The notes beneath the pieces were generated by a model. It saw only the letters and a list, made by a program, of their open reading frames with translations. It did not search any database and was not told the origin of the DNA. Both the position numbers and the translations under genes were made by a program. DNA of 45,581 nt from an uncultured Woeseiaceae bacterium (GTDB taxonomy: Bacteria; Pseudomonadota; Gammaproteobacteria; Steroidobacterales; Woeseiaceae), in contig CABXJW010000007.1 in the NCBI GenBank assembly GCA_902512585.1, positions 1 through 45,581 on the forward strand, written 5' to 3'. Shown in pieces: positions 27,144-37,027 of the stretch. Each line of letters starts with the position of its first letter. Within the stretch, counting starts at the first letter, position 1.

Positions 27144-28508
27144 TCAAGCTAGAGTTAGATCAATTAGAACTATACCGATAGCAATTGGGGCAATAAATTT
27201 GTTTGTGAAGCGCCAGTATATCTGCCAATTGGCAGAATCCTGTGAGAATTGTTCCTCCATTAATGAATTCTTAATTACCCAGCCTGAGAATGTAGCAATC
27301 AATAATGCGTTGATGGGCAGTAGCAAGTTAGCTACGGTATAATCTACTATACCAAAGAAATTACGCTCAACCCCGAGAAATTCTAATGGTTTAACATCAG
27401 CGATAGTGCTGAATGAGAGAACCGATCCAAGGGCAAAAATCCAGATAGTAAACCCAGAAATTATACTTAAAATTTTCCTCTTACCTGGATATTTTTCTTC
27501 TAGCCAGGAAACAATAGGCTCTAGCATACCCATAGTGGAAGTATAGGCGGCAAAAATTAATAGTATAAAGAAAAGAATACCAACTAGATATCCTCCTGGC
27601 ATACCACCAAAGGCAATTGGCAATGTGATGAAGATTAAACTAGGCCCTTCACCTGGATTGAGATTATTAGCAAAAACAATAGGAAAAATTGCCAGCCCCG
27701 CCAGGAGTGCAATTAATGTATCTCCAATACAAACAATTGCTGCCGACTCCTTAATTGAATAATGGTCTGGCATATAAGCTCCATAGGTCATAATTAAACC
27801 AGTACCAATTGCTAGGGAAAATAAAGCTTGTCCGAGCGCCATAATGATTGATTGAGTATTGATTTTGCTGAAATCTGGGCTAAAAAGAAAATCTAGCGCC
27901 TGAAGGAACTCACCTTGGATCATGCCGTATATAACTAAAATTATAATAAGAACAAATAGTAAGGGCATAAGTATCTTAGATATTTTAGCAATTCCATTGT
28001 TCACACCTTTTGCTATAACCCACACCGTCATTGAGATAAAAAATCCACTTAAGAAGATTTGTAAAATCGGATGATTTGTTCTTTCATTAAATAGCTGTGC
28101 AGAATTAGCTCCATCAATCCCATGAAAGGAGTTCAGGATTGCTAAATGCAGATAATCTATCGCCCAGGCACAAACTACAACGTAATAACTAAAGCCCAAA
28201 AATGGTAGTAAGACACCCATCCAACCAATGGATTTCCAAAATGAACTAGCATCATGAGAGGCTACAAGTTCTTTCACAGAGTTAAGAGGACTTTTGTGAC
28301 ATTTTCTACCAATTAGCATTTCACTGGAAAGTATTGGTAGACCTAGTAAAAAAACAAATGCTAAATAAATTATGACAAAACCACCACCACCGTTTTCTCC
28401 TGCAATGTAGGGAAATCGCCATAAATTACCCAAACCAACCGCACCACCGACGGTAGCTAAAAGAAAGGCGGGTCTATTTGACCAAGTTGTAAAGTTATTA
28501 TCACTCAT
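27144..28508 (-). CDS. Neurotransmitter:sodium symporter (NSS/SNF family) transporter
   Basis: 454-residue inner-membrane amino-acid carrier with about 11-12 hydrophobic segments. The N-terminal signature WSNRPAFLLATVGGAVGLGN and LWRFPYIAGENGGGGF (sodium and substrate site of LeuT-type carriers) is intact, as are the LFSLAIGTGLIMTYGAYM and STIADVKPLEF regions. Substrate probably a neutral or aromatic amino acid. The 237-base gap on its upstream side (28509-28745) shows no recognisable gene or RNA. Confidence 0.9.
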   Translation of the reverse strand: MSDNNFTTWSNRPAFLLATVGGAVGLGNLWRFPYIAGENGGGGFVIIYLAFVFLLGLPILSSEMLIGRKCHKSPLNSVKELVASHDASSFWKSIGWMGVLLPFLGFSYYVVVCAWAIDYLHLAILNSFHGIDGANSAQLFNERTNHPILQIFLSGFFISMTVWVIAKGVNNGIAKISKILMPLLFVLIIILVIYGMIQGEFLQALDFLFSPDFSKINTQSIIMALGQALFSLAIGTGLIMTYGAYMPDHYSIKESAAIVCIGDTLIALLAGLAIFPIVFANNLNPGEGPSLIFITLPIAFGGMPGGYLVGILFFILLIFAAYTSTMGMLEPIVSWLEEKYPGKRKILSIISGFTIWIFALGSVLSFSTIADVKPLEFLGVERNFFGIVDYTVANLLLPINALLIATFSGWVIKNSLMEEQFSQDSANWQIYWRFTNKFIAPIAIGIVLIDLTLA

Positions 28509-28745
28509 TTATTAAATTTTTTGGTTACCATAAGTGGTTGATAATTAATCTAGGGGTTATATAAGAATGAATTGTTTATATATAAATTATAATACCTATT
28601 TATATTCCCTCTCTTATTGAGCATAGCATATTTTTTTGAGTGTAAGTTTGTGAGTATAAAGCGAGAAATAACCTCTGTTATTAATAGCTGTATTGGATTA
28701 GTTCTGGTAGTGGAAATTTTGAAATAAAAATTGAATTTAAAAATA
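28509..28745. other. Longest intergenic gap; nothing recognisable
   Basis: 237 AT-rich bases between the NSS transporter gene and the 2OG oxygenase gene, both on the minus strand. No open frame of note, tRNA or riboswitch consensus was seen. It should hold the promoter of the NSS gene and the end of the oxygenase transcript. Confidence 0.6.
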
Positions 28746-29726
28746 TTATTTCTTTTGATGTTGAGTATAGGTTGATGTGAGTTCGTATTTTAAATAATCA
28801 CCATATATTATTGATTCATAATTTTCAGGGTTACACGCAGAGACCTGGTTTCCTTGAGGTTTGATCACGGCATTAATATTTGGGTCATAAAAAAAAGGAC
28901 ATGAATATCTTTGCTTACCTGATTTATTAATAACTCTGTGAGGTGTAGAAATTAATAGACCATTAGAGAGTCTATGAAGCATATTTCCAACATTAACAAC
29001 AAAGCTGTTTGGTAATTCAGGAACATCTAACCACTCACCATGAGGAGATTGGACTTGCAGCCCACCAACTTGATCCTGAGCTAATACAGTCAAGGCGCCA
29101 AAATCCCTATGAGGAGCTGATCCATATAAATCATTGTCAGGTAATATTTGAGGTGGGTAATATAATAATCTCAACCAAATAGTCGGTCTATCAAATAGAT
29201 TATCATAAGCAATTTGTTCAACTCCAAGAGATTTCATAATAATTAATGTCAATCGATCGCATAATTTTGTCATTTCATCAGCATATTTGGTCACTCTCTC
29301 TTTAAATTTTGATGGTTTATTTGGCCATCTATTTGGTCCGGTTAAATATGATCTATTTTTTACGTCTGGATCATCTGGTCCAGCTTCCCTCATCATCATG
29401 AATGACTCACTTTGATTTGGTTTTTTGACTTCAGCTAAATCTGAATTCACATCTGTAGAGGTATTTATTGCGATATAACCACGATGTAATTCATTGAGCG
29501 CAATTTTGTTTTTTTCATTTGTTGGTAAGGCATGGAACTCCTTAGATGCGTTAAATACATCTGAAATTACCGTATTATCGATGCCATGATTAGTTATATA
29601 GCTAAAACCAATTGTTGAATAAGCAGCTATAAACTCATTGGCAATTTTTTCAATCTCAGATGATTCTTCAGAATAGAGATTTTTTATATCTATGATTGGA
29701 ATTTTAAAATCAAGGTTATTACTCAA
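28746..29726 (-). CDS. 2-oxoglutarate/Fe(II) oxygenase, isopenicillin N synthase family
   Basis: 326 residues. The iron ligands are His206 and Asp208 (APHRDFGAL) and His263 (STPHRVIN), and the 2-oxoglutarate-binding R-x-S is Arg273-Ser275 (KQRYSCPFF). N-terminal IPIIDIKNLY and NHGID match the DIOX_N domain. Substrate unknown. The only in-frame start ahead of these is a TTG; a stop lies just upstream, so the TTG is used. The MBL hydrolase gene is 23 bases upstream on the same strand and may share its transcript. Confidence 0.87.
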   Translation of the reverse strand: MSNNLDFKIPIIDIKNLYSEESSEIEKIANEFIAAYSTIGFSYITNHGIDNTVISDVFNASKEFHALPTNEKNKIALNELHRGYIAINTSTDVNSDLAEVKKPNQSESFMMMREAGPDDPDVKNRSYLTGPNRWPNKPSKFKERVTKYADEMTKLCDRLTLIIMKSLGVEQIAYDNLFDRPTIWLRLLYYPPQILPDNDLYGSAPHRDFGALTVLAQDQVGGLQVQSPHGEWLDVPELPNSFVVNVGNMLHRLSNGLLISTPHRVINKSGKQRYSCPFFYDPNINAVIKPQGNQVSACNPENYESIIYGDYLKYELTSTYTQHQKK

Positions 29727-29749
29727 AACTTAACCATTATATTTTTATA

Positions 29750-30763
29750 TTAATTATCAACTGCATCTGATTCGAGAAAAGTCTGATTCTCTCGATTTTC
29801 AGCTCTTCCTATTGTTATTTCATCACCAATCATCAATGTCATAAGGTCTTCAGCGACCTCCATTTTTCCATCATAATCAGTCATCGACAATAACTCGTCT
29901 CTTGTCGTTTCTGGAGGAATAATATGCGAATATATGCCAAGTCTCGGCCGGGTCTCATTGAAAACATGTGCGACTTGGGCTGGAGTAGAATGAACGATCA
30001 TACTTACATTGGCGAGCTTAGCCTCTTTTGACTCTCCTGGATAGGGAATTTGTGTCTCATGAATTAGCACATCAACACCTTTACTCATTTCGATAATTTT
30101 ACTGCCAGGAAGAGATCGTGTATCACCTGAAAATATAACTGACCTTCCCTTGTAATCAACACGATAACCAAATGTAGCTCCCTCAAGACCAAGTAATTCC
30201 TCTGTTTCTGGATTTAATGGTAAATGCGCCACATCAAATGCCGTTATTTTTATACCATTTTGATTATAAAACACCCCTGGTTCAACATCTTCAGTTAAGA
30301 GATCAGAACCTTCTTTGTGAACATTGGTTAGATATCTGTATCTTAAGTCCCAATCAAATGCTCTTTCAAAATGATCCATAAATGCAGCAGTACCTTCAGG
30401 TCCATAAACTTTCATATTTGTTTTACGACCAAATAACCATCCTGTTAACCAGAGATTAGGTAATTCAATGGTGTGATCAAAATGCAAATGAGTAATTAAA
30501 ACAGTATTAATATCTGTCAGTAGTTCAAAGCCACCAGCTTGAAAAATTCTTTGTCTCATTCCAGGTCCAGCATCTACAAGAATTTTTGTTTCTCCAGCCT
30601 CGAGTAAGATCGAGGGTCCATATCGAGTTGGAGAGGGTCTTGGTGCTCCTGTTCCTAAAAAAGTTAGCTTGATATCATATTCTTGTGCGCTTGAGATTGA
30701 TGATAAACTTCCGAAGGAAAGAAGGATAAATATTTTTGTTATTAAGAGACGGTTGAACAACAT
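29750..30763 (-). CDS. Secreted metallo-beta-lactamase-fold hydrolase (RNase Z-like arrangement)
   Basis: 337 residues. Signal peptide at 1-26 (ending SISSA-Q). The MBL fold begins with TFLGTGAPRPSPTRYGPSI, the zinc motif is THLHFDH (91-97), and the remaining ligands lie in SGDTRS and near YSHIIPP. The TFLGTG start and late histidine pattern resemble the RNase Z/arylsulfatase AtsA branch, but a signal peptide argues for a periplasmic small-molecule or lipid hydrolase. A good GGAGAG lies before the ATG. Confidence 0.85.
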   Translation of the reverse strand: MLFNRLLITKIFILLSFGSLSSISSAQEYDIKLTFLGTGAPRPSPTRYGPSILLEAGETKILVDAGPGMRQRIFQAGGFELLTDINTVLITHLHFDHTIELPNLWLTGWLFGRKTNMKVYGPEGTAAFMDHFERAFDWDLRYRYLTNVHKEGSDLLTEDVEPGVFYNQNGIKITAFDVAHLPLNPETEELLGLEGATFGYRVDYKGRSVIFSGDTRSLPGSKIIEMSKGVDVLIHETQIPYPGESKEAKLANVSMIVHSTPAQVAHVFNETRPRLGIYSHIIPPETTRDELLSMTDYDGKMEVAEDLMTLMIGDEITIGRAENRENQTFLESDAVDN

Positions 30764-30895
30764 ATAACTCTCCAGGTATTTGAATTATTTTTAACAAATT
30801 TTGATAACTTAGTTAATTTTAATATCTACAATATACTATAATATTTTATCTTGAAAAACCTTCCAAATATCTATAATCAAGGATTGAATCAATCA

Positions 30896-31831
30896 ATGAC
30901 ACCATCGGAAAATATAATTCAAATTAAGAATTTATCCAAGAACTACCAGGATGGATTTAGAGCGCTAAATTCTGTAAATTTGGATATAAGGAAAGGCGAA
31001 ATATTTGCTCTACTTGGGCCAAATGGTGCAGGAAAAACCACATTAATCAATATGATTTGCGGGATTGTTAACATTCAAGAGGGCGAAGTTAAAATATCAG
31101 ATTTGCATAATATTAAGGATTACAGAAAAACCCGTGCATTGATCGGGCTTGTCCCTCAGGAACTTACATCTGAAACATTTGAAACTGTTTTAAGTACAGT
31201 AAATTTTAGTCGAGGTCTCTTTGGTAAAAAAGATAATCCGCCTTTTGTAGAAAAAATATTACGCTCTTTATCATTATGGGATAAAAAAGATAATACCATC
31301 TTAACTTTATCAGGCGGAATGAAGCGAAGAGTATTGATTGCAAAAGCACTGGCTCATGAACCCAAAATAATATTCTTAGATGAGCCAACTGCGGGCGTGG
31401 ATGTTGAGCTAAGACAGGATATGTGGGAGGTGGTAAGGCAATTGAAAGATGACGGGGTAACCATCATCCTGACAACCCATTATATTGAAGAAGCTGAACA
31501 GATTGCCGACAGAATTGGAATTATCAACCAAGGTGAGTTGATTCTTGTAAAAGAAAAAGATGATTTGATGCTGGAGCTTGGAAAAAAACATCTCCAAATA
31601 AATTTAACAGAGCCTCTAAAACAACTACCTTTGGAGCTTATGGATTTTCAAATCGAGCTATCTCCAAATGGTAAACAGCTTATCTATACCTATGAAAAAA
31701 TCGATAACACAGGAGTATCCTTGCTTCTAGAGCTTCTATCCTCACTGCAGATAAAATATTCTGATATTGATACAAAAGAGAGCTCACTTGAAGAAATTTT
31801 TGTGGACCTAGTAAATCGGGAGCGCCTGTGA
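30896..31831 (+). CDS. ABC transporter ATP-binding protein
   Basis: About 311 residues. Walker [10 protein letters not shown], signature LSGGMKRRV and Walker [13 protein letters not shown], then the H-loop in [10 protein letters not shown], are all intact. The ATPase is of the DrrA/CcmA/YadG type, normally driving a small ABC-2 permease. The frame is open from a TTG at 30851, but the ATG at 30896 has AAGGA upstream and starts at the usual place. The permease gene overlaps its stop. Confidence 0.93.
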   Translation: MTPSENIIQIKNLSKNYQDGFRALNSVNLDIRKGEIFALLGPNGAGKTTLINMICGIVNIQEGEVKISDLHNIKDYRKTRALIGLVPQELTSETFETVLSTVNFSRGLFGKKDNPPFVEKILRSLSLWDKKDNTILTLSGGMKRRVLIAKALAHEPKIIFLDEPTAGVDVELRQDMWEVVRQLKDDGVTIILTTHYIEEAEQIADRIGIINQGELILVKEKDDLMLELGKKHLQINLTEPLKQLPLELMDFQIELSPNGKQLIYTYEKIDNTGVSLLLELLSSLQIKYSDIDTKESSLEEIFVDLVNRERL

Positions 31832-32589
31832 ATTATCCAGCAATTAAAGCTATTTATATTTTTGAGATGTCTCGTATGCGACGAACTTTATTTCAAAGTA
31901 TTGTCTCTCCAGTAATTTCAACAACACTTTATTTTGTCGTATTCGGAGCCGCAATTGGATCAAGAATAACGGAAATTGATGGGGTGAGCTATGGTTCTTT
32001 CATTGTGCCAGGGTTGATTATGCTCTCTATTCTTACTGAAAGTGTATCCAATGCTTCTTTTGGTATTTATTTTCCTAAATTTTCTGGATCTATATACGAA
32101 GTTCTCTCGGCTCCAATTTCATACGTTGAAATTACTCTGGGTTATGTTGGTGCAGCAGCATCTAAATCAATAATCGTTGGAGCAATTATATTATTAACTG
32201 CGAATTTGTTTGTACCTATCCAGATTGCCCATCCATTTTGGATGCTTTTATTTTTAGTGCTAACTGCCTTAAGTTTCAGTTTGTTGGGTTTTATTTTGGG
32301 AATATGGGCTGATAATTGGGAAAAATTAGCAATCGCCCCCACTTTGATAATTACACCATTAGCATTCCTGGGCGGGAGTTTTTATTCCATTTCTATGCTT
32401 CCTCCTTTTTGGCAGAAAATTACATTGTTAAATCCTGTGGTTTATTTGATCAGTGGGTTTCGATGGAGTTTTTATGAAAATGCAGATGTGAGTGTGTATA
32501 TTAGTATCAGTATGATTGGTGTTTTTTTAATGATTTGTTTGATACTAATTTGGTTGATTTTCAAAACAGGATATAGGTTAAGGGTCTAA
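31828..32589 (+). CDS. ABC-2 type transporter permease
   Basis: 253 residues with six hydrophobic segments and the ABC-2 signature in [27 protein letters not shown]. The GTG start overlaps the ATPase stop by four bases (GTGA), so the two genes are translationally coupled. It most resembles the YadH/NodJ type that exports lipids, glycans or drugs; substrate unknown. The amine oxidase gene starts 12 bases downstream. Confidence 0.9.
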   Translation: MNYPAIKAIYIFEMSRMRRTLFQSIVSPVISTTLYFVVFGAAIGSRITEIDGVSYGSFIVPGLIMLSILTESVSNASFGIYFPKFSGSIYEVLSAPISYVEITLGYVGAAASKSIIVGAIILLTANLFVPIQIAHPFWMLLFLVLTALSFSLLGFILGIWADNWEKLAIAPTLIITPLAFLGGSFYSISMLPPFWQKITLLNPVVYLISGFRWSFYENADVSVYISISMIGVFLMICLILIWLIFKTGYRLRV

Positions 32590-32601
32590 TTTCAGGTACA
32601 G

Positions 32602-34257
32602 ATGAAAGAAAAAAAAACCATAGCGCGTAGAGAGTTCCTCGAAAATATTGGTAAGTCAGCAGGCACTCTTGCAATGCTTAGAACTATGATTGCAATGGGG
32701 TTAGGTCTCGGCTCAAGTGCTTGTGGCTCTTCATCTGCTGGAGCTGCTCAACAACCTGCCAATATCTCTTCAACTAATATTACTAACAATACCGTGGCGG
32801 TAAATAATTCCACTAGTAACATAAAGTCACCACGACCCGGTGATTGGAATACAAATATTGGTAATGGGAAGACAGTAATAATACTAGGTGCTGGTATAGC
32901 AGGAATGTCTAGTGCTTTCGAATTACAAAAATTAGGTTATACGGTCACTATTCTTGAGGCAACGAATAGAGCTGGAGGTCGAAATAGAACTATTCGCAGT
33001 GGAGATTCTATAAATGAATTAAATTCAACTCAAACTTGTATTTTTGATAGTGATTCTGAGCTCTATTTTAATCCAGGTCCAGCAAGAATAGCTCATCATC
33101 ATGAATTTTTATTAGATTATTGTAGGCAGTTTGGAGTAATTTTGGAAAATTTTACTAATGACAATCGAGCTGCATTAGTACATTCTACTTTGGCTTTTGA
33201 TGGCAAACCGCAGCTAGCAAAAAGCGTTCTTTCAGATATTAGGGGTCGGATATCGAGTTTATTGGCATATGCGGTGAATCAGAATGTCCTAGACCAACAA
33301 CTTTCTTCAAATGATAAAATTAATATTTTGAGAATGTTAAAAGGGTTTGGTGACCTAAATAGTGATCATTTATATTTAGGAAGCTCAAGAGCTGGTTTTC
33401 TTGGCCAAGAAAATGTAGGTAGTAGAGATCGAGATACTCCAGTGACCCCAAAAACCCTGCAAGAATTAATTATAAGTGGTTTTCAATCTGGACTCGATTT
33501 TTCTCAAGGAATTAATCAGCAACCAGCGATGCTGCAGCCAAAAGGTGGTATGGACAAGATAGCTCAAGCTTTCGAAGCTAGAGTTTTATCAGTTCTAACT
33601 TATAATGCCGAGGTAACGCAAATTCGTAAAATTACAAATGGTGTTAAGATTATTTATGAGCGAAATGGGAGCTCCTTTGAGAATACTGCGGACTTTTGTG
33701 TATGTACAATTCCTGCTCCAGTTTTAAAAAATATTAGCAATGATTTTTCCAATGAACACCAACTTGAAATAGAACAATTTCAATACTCCTCAGCTAGTAA
33801 ATTAGCTTTTCAGTCCAGACGTTTTTGGGAACAAGATCATAGTATCTTTGGTGGTATTTCCTGGACAAATCAATCAATAACACAGTTATGGTATCCCAGT
33901 AATGCCTTGGGCTCAGCATCGGGCATTATTGTAGGCGCTTATATATGGAATAATTCAGTAGCAAATATTTTTTCTGATCAAACTCCACAAGCAAGAATAA
34001 CTTCTGCACTTCAACAGGGAAATAACTTACATTCAGAATATCAAAATGAGGTATCCCGAGGCATCAGTGTTGCGTGGAAAAATATTCCCTTTCAGTTAGG
34101 TGCATATGGACAATCTTCAGCTACAAAGTTACTCACACCAGATGATAATATCATCTTTGCTGGTGAGCATTTGAGCGCTCTTAAGGGCTGGCAAGAAGGT
34201 GCTATATTATCTGCATATCATGCTATTAACGAGATAGTCAAAAAATCATCTGCTTGA
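32602..34257 (+). CDS. Tat-exported FAD-dependent amine oxidase
   Basis: 551 residues. The N-terminus has a twin-arginine motif (ARREFLENIG, Arg9-Arg10) followed by a hydrophobic stretch and a Cys in GSSACGSSSAG that might be a lipid-attachment site (uncertain). A low-complexity Ser/Thr/Asn linker covers about 40-80. The FAD Rossmann motif VIILGAGIAGMSSAFELQKLG begins about residue 92, with AGGRNRTIR after it, and the C-terminal FAD motif is IIFAGEHLSALKGWQEGAILSAYHA-like. Family: flavin monoamine oxidase/L-amino acid oxidase. Substrate unknown. Confidence 0.85.
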   Translation: MKEKKTIARREFLENIGKSAGTLAMLRTMIAMGLGLGSSACGSSSAGAAQQPANISSTNITNNTVAVNNSTSNIKSPRPGDWNTNIGNGKTVIILGAGIAGMSSAFELQKLGYTVTILEATNRAGGRNRTIRSGDSINELNSTQTCIFDSDSELYFNPGPARIAHHHEFLLDYCRQFGVILENFTNDNRAALVHSTLAFDGKPQLAKSVLSDIRGRISSLLAYAVNQNVLDQQLSSNDKINILRMLKGFGDLNSDHLYLGSSRAGFLGQENVGSRDRDTPVTPKTLQELIISGFQSGLDFSQGINQQPAMLQPKGGMDKIAQAFEARVLSVLTYNAEVTQIRKITNGVKIIYERNGSSFENTADFCVCTIPAPVLKNISNDFSNEHQLEIEQFQYSSASKLAFQSRRFWEQDHSIFGGISWTNQSITQLWYPSNALGSASGIIVGAYIWNNSVANIFSDQTPQARITSALQQGNNLHSEYQNEVSRGISVAWKNIPFQLGAYGQSSATKLLTPDDNIIFAGEHLSALKGWQEGAILSAYHAINEIVKKSSA

Positions 34258-34297
34258 GTTGTATAATAAATTTTTATTTATCTGAGATAGGTTTGAT

Positions 34298-35080
34298 ATG
34301 ACAATATTTGAGAAGCTACACATGATCATTCGATGTTGGCGGTATCGATTTAAATCTGAAGTCCATTCAATCAATTATGTACGCTCTCTCAATTTAGAAG
34401 ACTCTGTAATGTTAGATATAGGAGCTAATAAGGGAATTTATTCGATTTATATGTCACGGGTAGCAGGTCAAAATGGAAAGGTTATTGCTTTTGAGGCTCA
34501 ACCTGAGCTTAAAAAATACTTATTTGATGTCAAACAAACCTTTGCTTTAGATAATCTGGAGATCGTGAATACAGCTTTATCATCAGTTTCAGGTGTAATG
34601 ACGCTTCATAGGGAAAGTATTGGTTCAGGAGCAGCAAGTTTTGATTTCTATGACCAATTAGAAAAAAATATAGGATCAGTAGAGGTAAATGCAACTACTC
34701 TAGATGATTTTCTTGAGCAAAGAGATGATCACCAAATTGATTTTATTAAATGTGATGTTGAAGGGCATGAAGCGAATGTTTTTTATGGCGCTAAGAATAC
34801 CTTAGTTAAGGATATGCCTATTCTTCTTTTTGAGTGTCATCGCTCTGAGGAGGAGAAAGGAGAGCTTTTTTCATTTTTAGCTGAAATCGGATATACCGGA
34901 TATTTTTATCATGTAGAACCAGAAGATCATGCGAATATCTTTAAAAGAGGGATAGGTAAATATATACATTATAGTGAATATGCTAAATACGGATATTGCA
35001 GATCATCCGTAGAACATAGAAATTATGTTTTTGTAAAAGAGGGAATGCATCCCGATGATAAATTAAAGTTAGATGCCTAA
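34298..35080 (+). CDS. FkbM-family SAM-dependent methyltransferase (first)
   Basis: 260 residues. SAM motif MLDIGANKGIYSIYMSR at about residues 37-53, then VIAFEAQPE, and the FkbM block DFIKCDVEGHEANVFYGA (about 148-165). FkbM enzymes O-methylate sugars or other hydroxyls, commonly in surface glycan clusters. Its stop lies inside the first codons of the prolyl hydroxylase gene (eight-base overlap), so the two are translationally coupled. Confidence 0.88.
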   Translation: MTIFEKLHMIIRCWRYRFKSEVHSINYVRSLNLEDSVMLDIGANKGIYSIYMSRVAGQNGKVIAFEAQPELKKYLFDVKQTFALDNLEIVNTALSSVSGVMTLHRESIGSGAASFDFYDQLEKNIGSVEVNATTLDDFLEQRDDHQIDFIKCDVEGHEANVFYGAKNTLVKDMPILLFECHRSEEEKGELFSFLAEIGYTGYFYHVEPEDHANIFKRGIGKYIHYSEYAKYGYCRSSVEHRNYVFVKEGMHPDDKLKLDA

Positions 35081-35930
35081 TACAATCAATAAAGAGTGGC
35101 GAGAATGGATCATTACCAGTTTTAAGAACGGTTGCGAACTAGATGAGATTGTATCTACCATGATTGATGCTGGTATTGACTCTGAATTTGCCAATGCGGA
35201 AGTAACAAAATTAAAAATCCAAGAAATATCTGAAATATTAGAGTTAAGAAGAAAGGAAAAGGAGAGTAAACGAATCATCTATGCTTTTTTTAAGAGACTA
35301 TTATATAAACTGGGTATTTATCGTATCAAGTTATTAAATATAGAAAATGCAGTAAAATATGATTCTAGTGATGTTGAGTTATATACAGTAAATAATCTCC
35401 TTAGTGATGATGAGTGTAAAAAAGTAATCAACTTAATAAAAACAAAATTAGAACCTTCAAGAGTGGTATTTGAGGGTGACTATGATAAAACAATTAGAAC
35501 CAGCAAAACTTGTAATTTAGGATTATTAGAGTCCTCTTTAATTGATGAAATTGATGAACGAATTTGTTCAAAGCTCAAAATTGATCAAACTTTTTCAGAA
35601 GTAATGCAAGGTCAACTCTATGAGGTAGGCGAAGAATTTAAATCGCATCATGATTATTTCGATGGATCAGAAAAACTAATTGCCAAACATACTAGGGCTC
35701 AAGGTCAGAGAACATATACGTGTATGATCTATTTGAATGATGTGGAAGAAGGTGGAGAGACTTTTTTTCCATTCTTATCTAAAGTTTTTTATCCAAAAAA
35801 AGGACAAGCATTAATTTGGAATAATCTAAGTTTTGATGGCATGCCAAATAAACATACGTTACACCAAGGAAGACCCGTTATCAGTGGATCAAAAGCAATT
35901 ATAACGAAGTGGTTTCGAGAAGCTAATTAG
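35073..35930 (+). CDS. Prolyl 4-hydroxylase-type 2-oxoglutarate/Fe(II) oxygenase
   Basis: 285 residues. The P4H catalytic domain covers about 105-283: iron ligands His192 and Asp194 (SHHDYFDG) and His264 (TLHQGRPVISGSK), with Lys274 for 2-oxoglutarate. VEEGGETFFPF is a conserved P4H segment. The first 60 residues form a separate helical region (WREWIITSFKNGCELDEIV) seen in some bacterial homologues. No signal peptide. Overlaps the FkbM gene upstream and is two bases before the outer-membrane gene. Substrate may be a peptide or a free amino acid residue; not determined. Confidence 0.88.
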   Translation: MPNTINKEWREWIITSFKNGCELDEIVSTMIDAGIDSEFANAEVTKLKIQEISEILELRRKEKESKRIIYAFFKRLLYKLGIYRIKLLNIENAVKYDSSDVELYTVNNLLSDDECKKVINLIKTKLEPSRVVFEGDYDKTIRTSKTCNLGLLESSLIDEIDERICSKLKIDQTFSEVMQGQLYEVGEEFKSHHDYFDGSEKLIAKHTRAQGQRTYTCMIYLNDVEEGGETFFPFLSKVFYPKKGQALIWNNLSFDGMPNKHTLHQGRPVISGSKAIITKWFREAN

Positions 35931-35932
35931 AG

Positions 35933-37018
35933 ATGAAGACGTTTGTTTTACGATATATTTGCATAGTCATTATTATGCCCTCGTATACATATGCTTACTT
36001 TGGTGATGAGTTTGATTTAGCGTTATTTCCTAGAGGCACAAAAACCATGGCGGCATTACAAATTGGTAGTGCAGGAATGCTAAAAAGTAAGCAAATTAGC
36101 AATGTTACTTCAATAGAGGGACTGACTAATCAGGAAGCTTTTGTAAGTACTAATTTAACTAGCCAGCACAATGTTGGGTTCGCATTCAAGCGCGGTAAAA
36201 CTGAAGTGGAGCGAAGTATTCATCCAAAAGTTATTGATACTCGGGCTTATAATTATCGCTTATGGATTGGATCAGATCCATGGCAAACTTGGCAGTGGAG
36301 ATCTTACATAAACTATCAATCAACCGCTGAAGTAAAAATACAGTGTTATGAGATGGCCTCAAGAATAATTGGTGGTAATTGCTTAGAAGCGGAATTTAAG
36401 TTTTTGGATCCCAATAAAACCAACAATGATGATGGAAGTTTAAACACAGTTCCTGTGTTAATAAGTAAAGTCATCGCTAAAACAATTGGGATTGAATTCA
36501 GGAGAGAGTTGATTGGCACCAAAAATACGAGGTTATCCTCTCAAATGAGGTTACAAGGAAATTATCTGAAACATGATATTACATCACCACTATTTTCGAT
36601 GAGGTCACCAGTTTTTTTGGATTTTAATTTGAATGGCAAAACTCTTAGAGAGATACGCAATGATTTTGTCGAAGAGCTTCCACAATCTGATCCATGGTAT
36701 GAATACAATCTTTCAGTAGGTTTAAATGCTGCGCGTGTATTCAAAGAAGCGTTAAGTTTAGAGACTGGTTTAGCATATACAATGATTAATCGAAATGACT
36801 ATAGGGAAAATATCAACAGAAATGAGATTACTAGTAATTTGAGATTTGATTTAGCATTGATATGGGCTTTTAAAGAAAATAGCGCTTTATTTATAAAGGG
36901 ATTTTTAACAACTAATAATATTCTTGGCTATGAACCAGTTGCTTATAATCGCAAAAGTAGTGGACAGTTTGATAAAGAGTATGGTGAATTAGCAATAGGT
37001 ATTTTAAGGTTCTGGTAA
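35933..37018 (+). CDS. Predicted outer-membrane beta-barrel protein, function unknown
   Basis: 361 residues; family not recognised. A signal peptide (about 1-21, ending YTYA) is followed by alternating polar/hydrophobic strands with many aromatic residues, and the protein ends in LRFW, an aromatic C-terminus typical of outer-membrane barrels. Two cysteines (around QCYEM and GGNCLEA) may form a disulfide. Lies two bases behind the prolyl hydroxylase gene and ten before the second FkbM gene, so it is part of the same operon. It could be a substrate, a channel or a receptor. Confidence 0.6.
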   Translation: MKTFVLRYICIVIIMPSYTYAYFGDEFDLALFPRGTKTMAALQIGSAGMLKSKQISNVTSIEGLTNQEAFVSTNLTSQHNVGFAFKRGKTEVERSIHPKVIDTRAYNYRLWIGSDPWQTWQWRSYINYQSTAEVKIQCYEMASRIIGGNCLEAEFKFLDPNKTNNDDGSLNTVPVLISKVIAKTIGIEFRRELIGTKNTRLSSQMRLQGNYLKHDITSPLFSMRSPVFLDFNLNGKTLREIRNDFVEELPQSDPWYEYNLSVGLNAARVFKEALSLETGLAYTMINRNDYRENINRNEITSNLRFDLALIWAFKENSALFIKGFLTTNNILGYEPVAYNRKSSGQFDKEYGELAIGILRFW

Positions 37019-37027
37019 GTAATATTT

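Noticed and set aside
28509-28745. Possible small RNA in the longest gap
   Set aside because: No stem with a T-run, no known RNA consensus; nothing beyond base composition.
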